DNA of 64,000 bases from Deltaproteobacteria bacterium RIFCSPHIGHO2_02_FULL_44_16 (GTDB lineage: Bacteria > UBA10199 > 2-02-FULL-44-16). Under the pieces are notes generated by a model. It did no database searches, was not told the DNA's origin, and saw only the letters and a program-made list of their open reading frames with translations. The stretch lies in the NCBI GenBank assembly GCA_001798185.1, contig MGRM01000008.1, positions 30,351 through 94,350 of the forward strand, given 5' to 3'. This document shows, one piece after another, positions 16,718 through 25,562 of this stretch. Each line of letters starts with the position of its first letter. Position 1 is the first letter of the stretch. The translations under genes and the position numbers were made by a program.

Positions 16718-18043
16718 ATGGCATTTAAAGACGCACCCCCTGTCTATGTCGTCGCTGCTGGCGTTTCGAAGTTTGCCAAAGCACGACCAGATAAAACTTT
16801 TCAAGCGATCGTCAAAGAGGCTGTCGCCTATTCTGTTACAGACATTGGAATTGAATACGGGAAATTTGTCGAACTTGTGGATGGCGCTGTTGCTTCTTAT
16901 TTTTCCGATCATTTTTTACGACAACTCAAAGCAGCAGCCATGTGCCAAGATTATTTAAATCTCTGTCCAAAGCCGGCGCATCGTGTGGAAGCGGGTGGTG
17001 CAACTGGCGGCATTGCTTTCCAGGAAGGATATAAAAACATTGCCTCAGGCCTCATGGATGTTTGTCTCATCTATGGTTGGGAAACGATGAGTACCGTGAA
17101 TACGTGGAAGGGAAATGAGTTCATCGCTCTTGCCTCTGATGTCAGTTTCGACTTTCCCGTCGGCGGATTTTACTCTGGCTATTACGCGATGATGGTGGTG
17201 CGTCATATGAAAGAATATGGAACCACTCCTGAACAGATGGCCTATATCTCGGTCAAAAATCACCATAACGCCTTTCATAATCCTTATGCTCAGAAGCAAC
17301 AGCGACTCACGATTCAAGATGTGCGTGAATCGGAAATGGTGGCATGGCCTCTGACGCGTCTCGATATCTGTTGTATGAGTGATGGAGCAGCAGCCGTCGT
17401 GCTTGCTTCCGAAGAGGGAGTAAAAAAATTAGAAAGGGCCGCGGGCCGATCGCTTCCAAAAGCACGCATCACCGGTGTCGGTCGTGGAACTGATGCCATG
17501 CGCATGGCCGACCGTCCTCACAAAAAAGTTCCACTTCTTCCCCATGAAACAGAAGCAGATTATAAAAATCTCGATTATCCGGGCGTTCATTCATTTCGCG
17601 CAGGGCGCATGGCTTCCATACAAGCGTATGAGCATGCTGGAATTACCGATCCTCTGCGTGAAATTAATTTCATTGAACTTCATGACGCTTATACTTCGTC
17701 TGAAATTCAGACCTATGAAGACATGGGACTCTGTAAATACGGCGAAGGTGGCAGCTTCGCAGCTTCTGGGAAAACATTTATGCCCAATGTGAAGTACGGC
17801 TTAACGCTCAAAGAAAAACCGGTCTGTCCGGTGAATCCATCGGGTGGGCTCATTGCGTGCGGGCATCCAGTTGGCGCGACTGGGCTCATGCAAGCGGCAT
17901 TTGCGCTCTGGCAAATTCAGGGAACCATTGAAAAACATTTTAAAGATAAAACACTGCAAGTTCCAAATGCAAAACGTGGTGTGATTCACTCTCACGCAGG
18001 AACTGGAACATTTGTGACCGTAAGTATATTGGAACGTGTATAA
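16718..18043 (+). CDS. Thiolase-like (lipid-transfer/SCP-x type) protein lacking the catalytic Cys
   Basis: 441 residues, ATG with CGAGGAG upstream. It has a thiolase fold of the SCP-x/Ltp branch: FIELHDAYTSSEIQTYEDMG, NPSGGLIACGHPVGATGLMQ and a C-terminal HSHAGTGTFVTV. At the usual nucleophile position (VxxxCxxG) it reads RVEAGGATGG around residue 94, with Gly in place of Cys, and the second catalytic Cys loop is also changed. It therefore cannot do normal thiolase chemistry. Steroid-pathway Ltp2 aldolases show the same loss and pair with a DUF35 protein, which also follows here. An aldol-type lyase or condensation, or a scaffold role, is the best guess. Confidence 0.88.
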   Translation: MAFKDAPPVYVVAAGVSKFAKARPDKTFQAIVKEAVAYSVTDIGIEYGKFVELVDGAVASYFSDHFLRQLKAAAMCQDYLNLCPKPAHRVEAGGATGGIAFQEGYKNIASGLMDVCLIYGWETMSTVNTWKGNEFIALASDVSFDFPVGGFYSGYYAMMVVRHMKEYGTTPEQMAYISVKNHHNAFHNPYAQKQQRLTIQDVRESEMVAWPLTRLDICCMSDGAAAVVLASEEGVKKLERAAGRSLPKARITGVGRGTDAMRMADRPHKKVPLLPHETEADYKNLDYPGVHSFRAGRMASIQAYEHAGITDPLREINFIELHDAYTSSEIQTYEDMGLCKYGEGGSFAASGKTFMPNVKYGLTLKEKPVCPVNPSGGLIACGHPVGATGLMQAAFALWQIQGTIEKHFKDKTLQVPNAKRGVIHSHAGTGTFVTVSILERV

Positions 18044-18178
18044 GACAGCTCTTTTGAAACAGATGAGATACGGGTGACGCCGGAGGTGCTTCCGGGAGGG
18101 TCTCCCGCGATAGTGGGAGATCCGGAACACCGCAGGCGGCAGGACCCGATACCAAAAAAGGTTTCAAAAGGCTGTCTT
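18042..18178. mobile_element. MITE-like long hairpin element
   Basis: Terminal inverted repeats AAGACAGCTCTTTTGAAAC (18042-18060) and GTTTCAAAAGGCTGTCTT (18161-18178) bound a 137-base element. Its interior is also self-complementary (GGTGCTTCCGG with CCGGAACACC; TCTCCC with GGGAGA around an 8-base loop). It could be a non-autonomous mobile element or a structured RNA in the operon. It separates two genes whose products should act together. Confidence 0.7.
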
Positions 18179-18194
18179 AAAAAGGAGAATCATA

Positions 18195-18752
18195 ATGACA
18201 AAAAAAATTCAAACACGACTGCCAGAAACCGATACAGGAGCAACTGTTTTTCAAATTCCGTTTCCGAAAAATCTTGAAACGCTGAAAGAGATGTCGCCGA
18301 TCATTGTGAAACAACCGTATCATATCGATTACATTCATAGTTATGGACAAGATTCACCGTGGTTTGCAGCGCTCACCAATAAAAAACTTCTCGGAAATAA
18401 ATGTCGTGGTTGCGGAAGTGTTTTTGCAACCCCGCGTCTTTCATGCATGGAGTGTGGAAGCGAAACCGATTGGATTGAATTGCCTCAAAATGGCCGTCTT
18501 CATAGTTTTACGGTTTGCTACTTTGGAGCGGAAGCTTTTCTGAAAGAGACCCCTTTTATTTTAGGGCTTATTGAATTTGAGGGAGTTGATACGCTCCTTC
18601 TTTCCCGCGTGCTTGGACTCGATATGAATGAGGCGAGCCTCAAGTGGGTAGGACTTGAAGTGGAAGCCAAATTTCGACGCAATTGCAAACTCGAACCGAC
18701 CGATGTCTATTTTGTTCCTCGTCAAGCGAATACAAAAGAAAGTTGCTGTTAA
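18195..18752 (+). CDS. DUF35 zinc-ribbon/OB-fold protein, partner of the thiolase-like protein
   Basis: 185 residues, ATG with AAAGGAG upstream. The rubredoxin-like zinc ribbon (KCRGCGSVFATPRLSCMECGS, four Cys) is followed by an OB-fold (GRLHSFTVCYF through LIEFEGVDTLLLSRVLG) that in this family binds CoA substrates and docks onto a thiolase-fold enzyme. The N-terminal 60 residues form the usual helical extension (DSPWFAALTNKKLLG). With the gene upstream it makes a two-subunit CoA-thioester enzyme. It is the last gene of the CoA block. Confidence 0.9.
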   Translation: MTKKIQTRLPETDTGATVFQIPFPKNLETLKEMSPIIVKQPYHIDYIHSYGQDSPWFAALTNKKLLGNKCRGCGSVFATPRLSCMECGSETDWIELPQNGRLHSFTVCYFGAEAFLKETPFILGLIEFEGVDTLLLSRVLGLDMNEASLKWVGLEVEAKFRRNCKLEPTDVYFVPRQANTKESCC

Positions 18753-18756
18753 AAAT

Positions 18757-19092
18757 ATGCAAAGAGCAACAAAACAAAAAGAAAGAGAAGATGAAATTCT
18801 TGAAAAAATAATTGAATTGTTAGTTCGTGAACTAGAACCAACTCGGATTTATCTTTTTGGATCTCGAGCAAAAGGGAAAGCGCATAAAGGCTCTGACTTT
18901 GATATTGCAATTGATGGAGTTCAGCCAGATGACGCCTTTTTGAGAAAAATGAGAGGGGAAATTGAAGGATTTTCGGGACTTTACACGATTGACATCGTTT
19001 TTCTCTCAGAACTCAATAAACAATTTCGCGAGCTTATTTTAGAAACAGGAAAGATTATCTATGACGCAAAAGGAAGTTCAATATTCAATTGA
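18757..19092 (+). CDS. mntA: MntA-type nucleotidyltransferase antitoxin
   Basis: 111 residues from ATG 18757. It is a minimal nucleotidyltransferase with the exact GSx10DxD signature: G35-S36 and D47-F48-D49, then a third acidic strand (TIDIVFLSE). In MntA/HepT systems this protein poly-AMPylates the toxin. It overlaps the toxin gene by 32 bases. The pair begins 4 bases after the DUF35 gene, which suggests the module dropped in at the end of the CoA operon and may share its transcript. No strong ribosome site is seen. Confidence 0.9.
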   Translation: MQRATKQKEREDEILEKIIELLVRELEPTRIYLFGSRAKGKAHKGSDFDIAIDGVQPDDAFLRKMRGEIEGFSGLYTIDIVFLSELNKQFRELILETGKIIYDAKGSSIFN

Positions 19093-19507
19093 GCAGTTTC
19101 GACAAGGCTTGCAACGACTTGAAGAAGCGGTAGAAGCTGCCCGCGATGGAGATCTTCTGAAACGCGATGGAACAATTCAGCGATTTGAATTTACGTTTGA
19201 ATTGATGTGGAAACTCTTAGGAAGAATTCTCGACCATTTAGGACGTTCAGCAGGATCCTCACCACGTGAGGTACTCAAAAATGCATTTCGCGAACAATTT
19301 TTTTTAGATGAAAAAGCATATCTCGATATGCTTGATGATCGAAATTTGACTTCACATGTATATCATGTATATAAGGAAGCAACGATAGAAAAAATTTACA
19401 AAAATATTGAGGCTCATTATCTCAAGATATTGAAAGAACTCTTACAAACAGTCGAATCCCGCCTTGAAGAATTGCTCGACCAGAATGAACAGCAAAAACT
19501 GTTCTAG
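19061..19507 (+). CDS. hepT: HepT-type HEPN toxin
   Basis: 148 residues, HI0074/HEPN helical bundle. The RNase motif RX4HXY is intact: R94-NLTS-H99-V-Y101 in LDDRNLTSHVYHVY. The Tyr is the residue AMPylated by MntA in characterised pairs. An N-terminal helix FRQGLQRLEEAVEAA and RFEFTFELMWKLLGRIL are typical of 'nucleotidyltransferase substrate-binding' annotations. Unmodified, it is expected to cut RNA (tRNA in studied cases). The frame starts within the antitoxin gene. Confidence 0.9.
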   Translation: MTQKEVQYSIEQFRQGLQRLEEAVEAARDGDLLKRDGTIQRFEFTFELMWKLLGRILDHLGRSAGSSPREVLKNAFREQFFLDEKAYLDMLDDRNLTSHVYHVYKEATIEKIYKNIEAHYLKILKELLQTVESRLEELLDQNEQQKLF

Positions 19508-19554
19508 GAAATTATTCTGATTCAATAATATCTAATATATTCAATAAGTTATGA

Positions 19555-19722
19555 ATGATTTACAAACTTCCCTTCAGTCTTTACATCTGTTTCAACACCC
19601 CAGAAAAAGGCGCAAGCCTCAAAAAAGTCGCAGAAACGGCGCAACATTTTCTTTTTTGGTTCGATAACCTGGTTGAAGAAATACCTTTTGATTTGGGGGA
19701 GACCCTAAGGGAGGAACGATGA
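19555..19722 (+). CDS. Possible 55-residue ORF coupled to the next gene
   Basis: An ATG-initiated frame runs MIYKLPFSLYICF to IPFDLGETLREER and its TGA overlaps the ATG of the gene at 19719 (ATGA). The coupling, a plausible globular composition and length argue for a real small gene. The lack of a clear ribosome site argues against. No family is recognised. Confidence 0.45.
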   Translation: MIYKLPFSLYICFNTPEKGASLKKVAETAQHFLFWFDNLVEEIPFDLGETLREER

Positions 19723-20912
19723 AAGCAGTCGGAGTGACACTAAATTCAAATTCAACCGATAGAGGTTTGTTAGCAGCTGAATCAGATTTAAGTGAGTGGT
19801 GTGCAGAACACCCATCTCAATGTGCTGGAGATAACCAAATAACTCCTGCGATGCTGGAACAGTTGAAAGTCCTAGAATATGATTCAGTCGCTCTTCAAAA
19901 GGTCTCCGACACTTTTGCCCATGTTGGAGAAGAGGTCGAATTTCAGCGAATCCTCGGTGGCTCGTCAGCCGGCGCTGGTACTGCAACAGGTGAAAGAGTT
20001 ATTCCAAAAGATGAACTACCTGGAGCAGGCGCAGTAGATGCTGCAGCCGAAACTGAAGAAGAAGCTCCTCCTGCTGCAGAAGAAGAAACCCCAGCTGCGC
20101 GAGGAGAAAGATTAGCGAGGGAAGCAGCTGCTGCAAGGGTTCGTGAAGAGGAATTAAGATCAAAACAACCAGCATCAACACCAACCGAAACCGATCTCTC
20201 CTGGCTTCACGCGTTTTGGAAAATTCCTTTGAGAAGCGTTTTCTTTGATCTCGGTATGGGAGGTCATCTTTCAGGGATTAATGTTGATGAAGCATTACGT
20301 CCTGGCGCAACGTGGCGAGATCCGGTTTCTGAAATGCAAGAGATGTACGGCTTCGATTTCGGAGCTCTCTTTATGATTAATGAAACTGCACCTAAATTTA
20401 ACTTTGGTTTTGGTTACAACGCATCGATCGCTCTTACCAATATGAAATCACCAGAATCGATGACCGAAACCTTTACTCCACGACCTGCAGAACCCGATTT
20501 TTATCAAGAATGGGGTCATTATCTTCTTTTCCACGGCTCAGGACCAAACGGTAGTTTCTTTAATTTTGGGGGAGAAGTCGGCATTGGATATCGAAAAGTC
20601 GTTCCTCCGACCAATGGTGAATACGACAATTTTGTTGATCCAAGCAGTGTCGTCGGGGCCGGTGGAGCGTCGATGCTCTTTCGCCTTCTTGCATGCGTGA
20701 ATCCAGACGGACAGGGACCGGTCGGCTGTGTTGGACTGGAAACGAAAACAAACTTCATGGATCCATTTCGAGAAAAATTGGAGATTTCGGATGATATGGA
20801 TGGCACGCTTGGACAATTCTATATTGTCTATCCGCCGACAACATTACAATTTTTTCTCAGATTGCATCTGAGCGGTCTTTTCGATCAGGAAAAACTTTTT
20901 AAGTTAAAATAA
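19719..20912 (+). CDS. Hypothetical protein with Ala/Glu-rich linker and a barrel-like C-terminal half
   Basis: 397 residues, ATG with GGGAGGA upstream. The N-terminal 90 residues look globular with two Cys (EWCAEHPSQC). Residues 95-155 are a low-complexity Ala/Glu/Pro linker (EEEAPPAAEEETPAARGERLAREAAAARVREEELR). The C-terminal half has alternating aromatic/Gly strands (FFDLGMGGHLSG, FDFGALFMIN, FNFGFGYNASIAL, FFNFGGEVGIGYRKV, TLQFFLRLHLSG) like an outer-membrane beta barrel. There is no signal peptide at the N-terminus, which conflicts with an outer-membrane place unless export is unusual. It precedes the large TSP3 protein by 45 bases, so the two are likely cotranscribed. No family recognised. 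Confidence 0.75.
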   Translation: MKAVGVTLNSNSTDRGLLAAESDLSEWCAEHPSQCAGDNQITPAMLEQLKVLEYDSVALQKVSDTFAHVGEEVEFQRILGGSSAGAGTATGERVIPKDELPGAGAVDAAAETEEEAPPAAEEETPAARGERLAREAAAARVREEELRSKQPASTPTETDLSWLHAFWKIPLRSVFFDLGMGGHLSGINVDEALRPGATWRDPVSEMQEMYGFDFGALFMINETAPKFNFGFGYNASIALTNMKSPESMTETFTPRPAEPDFYQEWGHYLLFHGSGPNGSFFNFGGEVGIGYRKVVPPTNGEYDNFVDPSSVVGAGGASMLFRLLACVNPDGQGPVGCVGLETKTNFMDPFREKLEISDDMDGTLGQFYIVYPPTTLQFFLRLHLSGLFDQEKLFKLK

Positions 20913-20957
20913 AAGAGGGTTGGGGGGAGTACAAAACTCCATTTGGGGAGGAAGAAA

Positions 20958-23900
20958 ATGAAAAAAGTATACACCATAACAAGTCTCTTCATCATCATGT
21001 TCATCATGACGATGACGATGACTTCAAACGCGAGAGCGGCTACCACTCAGGGTTATGACGGGAACGCGAACCGATCGCTCTGTCGTGTGGTAAGCCCCTA
21101 CTGGGGACACACACGCTCAAGAGCGCTTTCTCTTGGCAGAGCTATGGATCTTGCAAATATTACAGAAGCGGCAGGGCAACTCTGTAATCGCGTTATTTAT
21201 CTTGATCTTCCTCCAAGCGACACCACGATCCGAATGGAATCGCGACTCGATATTCAACCGAGTGGAGCAGGAAGTATTGGCGAATTTTATACCATCAAAG
21301 GAGGAGGCTTTGGGCCAACCCAGTTTGCTGCCGATGGATCTTTAAGTGAAGATGATGATCTTGAAAAATATGTTGTCCTCGATGCAAAAGGTATCTTTCC
21401 AAATAACTGGCGTGAAGGGGGAAGCGCTATTGTCATCCGTTTAAGTGCCATTAGACTCAAAAACATTGTTCTGAAGAACGTCATCGCTGCAAATCGATAT
21501 GGCATCATTGTTCTTGGAAACGATAACGTTTTTGACAACTTTACGATTGAAAACACTATAAGCGATGCCTACTACTTCGATGCCAATGCGCGCAACAACC
21601 TGATACTTCCTGCAGCAGACATTGATAATCTCGAAGTCAAAGAGATTAACGGTGTCAAGGGCTATGCAATTCGAATTGAGAGTCTCGACTCTCAACATGG
21701 GAATAAATTGATTCCGACAAATCGTGTGATCAATGCAGACAACCCTACAAGTGAAGATGGTCTTGCCAACTTTTTACCTGGTGCGCATTATACGAATGAC
21801 CAGATGATCACGACTCCTTATCAGGATCTTTTCAAAGGACTTCCTGAAGGAACCACAACAACTGGACCGGAAGAGAGAAACTTTCAAATTGTCGGTACTG
21901 ATGCGAACAAATTTGTGAAAAGCAATATTCCTTATGTGATTCAGATTCATCGTATGAGATCAGTAAGCGATGGCAAAATTCGGATCGAAGGCGCTGTTGT
22001 CGCATGGCCACATGGAGCTCCTCCGTCAAAAAATGATACAGCTAAGGTTGATGAGTTCTGCTCCTCGAATACCATCAATTCTGAAGAGGTGGATCGCATT
22101 CAGATTCATAAAGCAGGCGATCGTAACGCAACGTTCCACAGCTTTATTATGCCTCGTACACAAGACAGTCGTAACAGAGGACTTCAAACGCGAGGTATCG
22201 GAACCAGTGGAAGTTTCAAAATCATCGTCGATGCCAACCTTGGAAGCATTGTGCTCATTCCTGAAGTCGGTGGTAGTGGAGCGCTGGCTTCTTCGAGCAC
22301 CGCAATTCCGGTGAAAGCATTTAATTCCCGCGAAGCCGCTCCTTTTGCCATGTGTCCGGAGCGTTATATCGGCTATAACGAAGATGCAGACGATGATGGT
22401 GGCCTCGATGGCGGGGGATCCGGTCGGCTGAGTGGTAAGAAAATTTTCCGCGATGTCGGTCGTTGTATTGATCGCCGTTTTGGATCCTCAGGTCCACAGG
22501 ATGGCAATACTCCGAATGAAGCCGAGCTTTTTGACAGCGATACCGATTCCATTCTCGATGACCTGGAAGATCTTGATTTCAACTGTTTATATGAAAAGAA
22601 CGGACATGAGATAACAGTATCAGGCCCGATGAATTCAAAAGTTTCTGTGTTTGTCTATGAAACGGATTACTTCAGCGCTGATAGCGATAATGATGGCATT
22701 CCTGATAATGTCGGCGATGAACAACATTGTAAAGGTGTCATCAAGGAAGACGTTACGTTCGCAAGCGGGCATGTAAGACGCGACATTCCATCCTGCTTCC
22801 ATAAATCGGATGGAACGCTGCGCGATGCAGACGGCAATGGAAAACTTGACAAGGGAGAATGCGACGTCAACGACAAAGACTGCGACGGCATTCCCAATAT
22901 TGCTGATAATGACAGTGACGATGATGGACTGATCGACGGATTTGAAGATCGTAATCATCTCACCGGAGAAGTTCTGAGGTTTGGTCGTAGCGTCGAAATT
23001 CCGACCTATCTCTACGAAGTGAAAACCGGAGAATCAACGGTTGTCGAATGGCGCGGTGAGGATGGAAAACTGAATCTTGCAATCTGCGATATTACGAGTG
23101 GCAATGAACTTCTCGGTGTTCAGTATGCACGATATATTGTCCAACAGGATTCAAGCGGTCATGGCTACAGGGCAAATCCAGAACGGATAACGGGTGGTAT
23201 TCCGGAAGGAAAGTGTATCAATGATCTGGGAGAACGAATTGCGGGTGATAACTGTACAATCAGATCACTTGCCTGTCGCGCAGCAACGTTAAGCTCTTCA
23301 TTGAACTTCAACGGACAATATGATCCGCAAAATATTGAAAGTATGATCGATGAAATCGATACCGATTGTGACGGTGTGTGCGACGGGAATAGTATCTCGA
23401 CTTGTGGTAATGACACTCCAAATGCAAGTGTATGTCCTCGGCTAACGCGTGGAGATGATCCGGCAGTGCTGAGCGATGCATGTCCTACTGAAGATGGAGA
23501 TCCCAACACCAACAATCTGAAACTGACAGGTTGCCCAGGCGGAAAGAGAACGTGTTCCAAGGATCTGGTTTTCTTCGGTGTCCAACAGAAATATCGGACT
23601 CAAGAGCTTTGGAATTTAAAAGACGGAAAACCAGCATGGGTGATCAATGAACAGACCGGAAAAGAATTCGTGTTCGAGTTACGTGGCACCAAAGAAGAGC
23701 TTGCCTTCGTCTTCTACGGAGACACTGACGGCGACGGACTTCCGGATGCCGTTGAAAATCCAAAAGGAGTCTGCGGAGTCGATTCAAAAACAGGACTCGA
23801 TTTCATGAACATCAACTCTGATGGTGATGAAACAACTCTCAACGGAACAATTGTTCCTATCGTTGACGGTCGAGGTCCGGCAACACAAGCTTTCCCAGTC

Positions 23901-25451
23901 GACGTCTGCCCACGTACGCCTGGATCAAACCATGCCTTTGATGAAAGAAAATCAGATGCCGATTATAGTTGCGGTGACGTGCGACGCTGGTATGTCGATG
24001 CTGCTCTGCCAACGTTGGCAATGTTCCTGGATCCAGATTCAGACGGGATTCCAACAGGCTTTGAAGATCCTGAATTGGACGGTATCTACCAGGAAGATGC
24101 AGGTGCAAGACCAGAAGGAATTACGGAAGCCGAGCTGGTTCTGATCAATAGCGATCCGCTCAGACGAGATAGTGATAACGACGGTTTAAGCGATCTTATC
24201 GAGCGCAGTGTTTCAGTGAAAACTGACGCTGGTCGTGGTCGTATCTTCACGAACCCAAGCTACCCTGACACTGACGGTGATGGACTCTTTGACGGACGTA
24301 ATATTGTCGATACCGCGGGGAACATCATCCATCGTGGTGAAGATCGTGATGCCACACCGACAAGAGTCGATGCTCAGGGAAATATCCTCAACCCCGATCA
24401 ACGCGGAACTTATAACGTTGTTCTACGCGAAGGTCAGGGATGTACAGCGGGCATTGCCACCGACACAGACCCAACTAATGATGACACTGACGGTGATACG
24501 CTTAAAGACGGTGAGGAACTGCTTGCGCCAATTATTGATGAGTCAGTATTCTTCGGCATGATTAGCTCTGGAACCTTCAGCATTACGCCACACGGCAGCA
24601 GTCCTGTTGCAAAAGACAGTGACGGCGATGGCATCGATGATAATGTGGAAGCTCCGCATAACCAAATAGGTCTTGAAAACTCAAACCCCTGCTTGCAGGA
24701 TTCGGATGACGATAAGCGTAAGGATAAGAATCCTCTGGAAGAAGGCGGTTGTGCCCTGAACCCAAGCGAGACTTGCCAGGGTGGTGGTGAAACCTATAGA
24801 GGACCTGATGCAGACAGCGACTTTCTCACAGATGCCTGCGAATTACAGCTCGGCACAGATCCAAATGATCCGGATCACGATGGTGACGATCTGCTTGACG
24901 GTGACGAAGACAGTAACCATAACTGTCGTGTTGAAAGAAATCTGGATGAATCTGATCCAAAAAATCCAGACAGCGATGGTGACAGACTCAACGACGGTCT
25001 CGAAAAGAAATATGGAACACTCAAAACCAATCCAGATTCCGATTCAGACGGTATTTTGGACGGTATTGAAGATGCAAACCTCAACGGTAATTGGGATTCA
25101 GTAGCTGAGACCCATGCTAACCAAGCAGATACCGATGGAGACGGACTTCTCGACGGTAAAGATACACGAGGTATCGGTGAAGATCGTAACTTGAACGGTA
25201 TTGTTGATGCTGGTGAGACCGATCCTCGCATCGCTGATACCGATGGTGACGGCGTGAGTGACGGCGATGAAGTTTGTCACAACGGAATCTGTTCAGTGCA
25301 GAATATTAATGGTCGCGCCTTGAAAGTCGATCAAGGTTGTTCGATGACCCCAAACAGTAACCATAACAGTATGTATGTTCTCTTCGGCATGATCTTGGCG
25401 ATGAACCGAGTCATGGTACGAAGAATGAGAAAGTCGAAGGTTAGGGAATAA
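20958..25451 (+). CDS. Giant secreted protein with beta-helix and thrombospondin type 3 repeats and a GCS-type C-terminal sorting tail
   Basis: 1497 residues from ATG 20958 with GGGGAGGA upstream (a TTG at 20943 would overlap that site). Residues 1-27 form a signal peptide ending SNARA. Residues about 160-220 look like right-handed beta-helix coils (LKNIVLKNVIAANRYGIIVL, FDNFTIENT). From about 520 to 1430 there are many DxDxDGxxD units (DTDGDGLPDAVE, DSDNDGLSDLIE, DTDGDGVSDGDE), the calcium-binding thrombospondin type 3 pattern. The C-terminus is GCSMTPNSNHNS, a hydrophobic helix (MYVLFGMILAM), then a basic end (VRRMRKSKVRE), like MYXO-CTERM signals. It is probably a calcium-dependent surface protein or adhesin. 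Repeats are diverged, so assembly error is unlikely. Confidence 0.88.
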   Translation: MKKVYTITSLFIIMFIMTMTMTSNARAATTQGYDGNANRSLCRVVSPYWGHTRSRALSLGRAMDLANITEAAGQLCNRVIYLDLPPSDTTIRMESRLDIQPSGAGSIGEFYTIKGGGFGPTQFAADGSLSEDDDLEKYVVLDAKGIFPNNWREGGSAIVIRLSAIRLKNIVLKNVIAANRYGIIVLGNDNVFDNFTIENTISDAYYFDANARNNLILPAADIDNLEVKEINGVKGYAIRIESLDSQHGNKLIPTNRVINADNPTSEDGLANFLPGAHYTNDQMITTPYQDLFKGLPEGTTTTGPEERNFQIVGTDANKFVKSNIPYVIQIHRMRSVSDGKIRIEGAVVAWPHGAPPSKNDTAKVDEFCSSNTINSEEVDRIQIHKAGDRNATFHSFIMPRTQDSRNRGLQTRGIGTSGSFKIIVDANLGSIVLIPEVGGSGALASSSTAIPVKAFNSREAAPFAMCPERYIGYNEDADDDGGLDGGGSGRLSGKKIFRDVGRCIDRRFGSSGPQDGNTPNEAELFDSDTDSILDDLEDLDFNCLYEKNGHEITVSGPMNSKVSVFVYETDYFSADSDNDGIPDNVGDEQHCKGVIKEDVTFASGHVRRDIPSCFHKSDGTLRDADGNGKLDKGECDVNDKDCDGIPNIADNDSDDDGLIDGFEDRNHLTGEVLRFGRSVEIPTYLYEVKTGESTVVEWRGEDGKLNLAICDITSGNELLGVQYARYIVQQDSSGHGYRANPERITGGIPEGKCINDLGERIAGDNCTIRSLACRAATLSSSLNFNGQYDPQNIESMIDEIDTDCDGVCDGNSISTCGNDTPNASVCPRLTRGDDPAVLSDACPTEDGDPNTNNLKLTGCPGGKRTCSKDLVFFGVQQKYRTQELWNLKDGKPAWVINEQTGKEFVFELRGTKEELAFVFYGDTDGDGLPDAVENPKGVCGVDSKTGLDFMNINSDGDETTLNGTIVPIVDGRGPATQAFPVDVCPRTPGSNHAFDERKSDADYSCGDVRRWYVDAALPTLAMFLDPDSDGIPTGFEDPELDGIYQEDAGARPEGITEAELVLINSDPLRRDSDNDGLSDLIERSVSVKTDAGRGRIFTNPSYPDTDGDGLFDGRNIVDTAGNIIHRGEDRDATPTRVDAQGNILNPDQRGTYNVVLREGQGCTAGIATDTDPTNDDTDGDTLKDGEELLAPIIDESVFFGMISSGTFSITPHGSSPVAKDSDGDGIDDNVEAPHNQIGLENSNPCLQDSDDDKRKDKNPLEEGGCALNPSETCQGGGETYRGPDADSDFLTDACELQLGTDPNDPDHDGDDLLDGDEDSNHNCRVERNLDESDPKNPDSDGDRLNDGLEKKYGTLKTNPDSDSDGILDGIEDANLNGNWDSVAETHANQADTDGDGLLDGKDTRGIGEDRNLNGIVDAGETDPRIADTDGDGVSDGDEVCHNGICSVQNINGRALKVDQGCSMTPNSNHNSMYVLFGMILAMNRVMVRRMRKSKVRE
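25335..25448 (+). other. GCS C-terminal sorting signal of the TSP3 protein
   Basis: Encodes G-C-S, a polar spacer, a hydrophobic helix and a cluster of Arg/Lys at the extreme C-terminus. The same layout occurs at 38885 in a second surface protein. It matches the MYXO-CTERM plan, in which the Cys is lipidated or cleaved next to by a sortase-like protease. Confidence 0.6.
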
Positions 25452-25492
25452 CAGTAGGGGCGGCCCCTCCGGTCGCCCCTATCATTTACGCT

Positions 25493-25535
25493 CCCCCAAG
25501 GCCCTGGGGTTCGCGAAAGCGGCCCTGGGGTTTTT
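25493..25535 (+). terminator. Rho-independent terminator after the TSP3 gene
   Basis: CCCCAAGGCC pairs with GGCCCTGGGG (one bulge) and a T-run follows. A second GC-rich hairpin (GGGGCG/CGCCCC, 25457-25479) lies just upstream. Confidence 0.8.
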
Positions 25536-25562
25536 ATTTTGCGCAAGAAAGTTTAAATAAGT

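Noticed and set aside
19551..19667. 38-codon frame starting four bases before the 55-codon one
   Set aside because: It has no coupling to a neighbour and a basic low-complexity composition; the 55-codon frame is the better candidate.
23165..23560. Several 80-130-codon frames on both strands within the TSP3 gene
   Set aside because: The repetitive Asp/Gly codons of the TSP3 repeats leave other frames open by chance.
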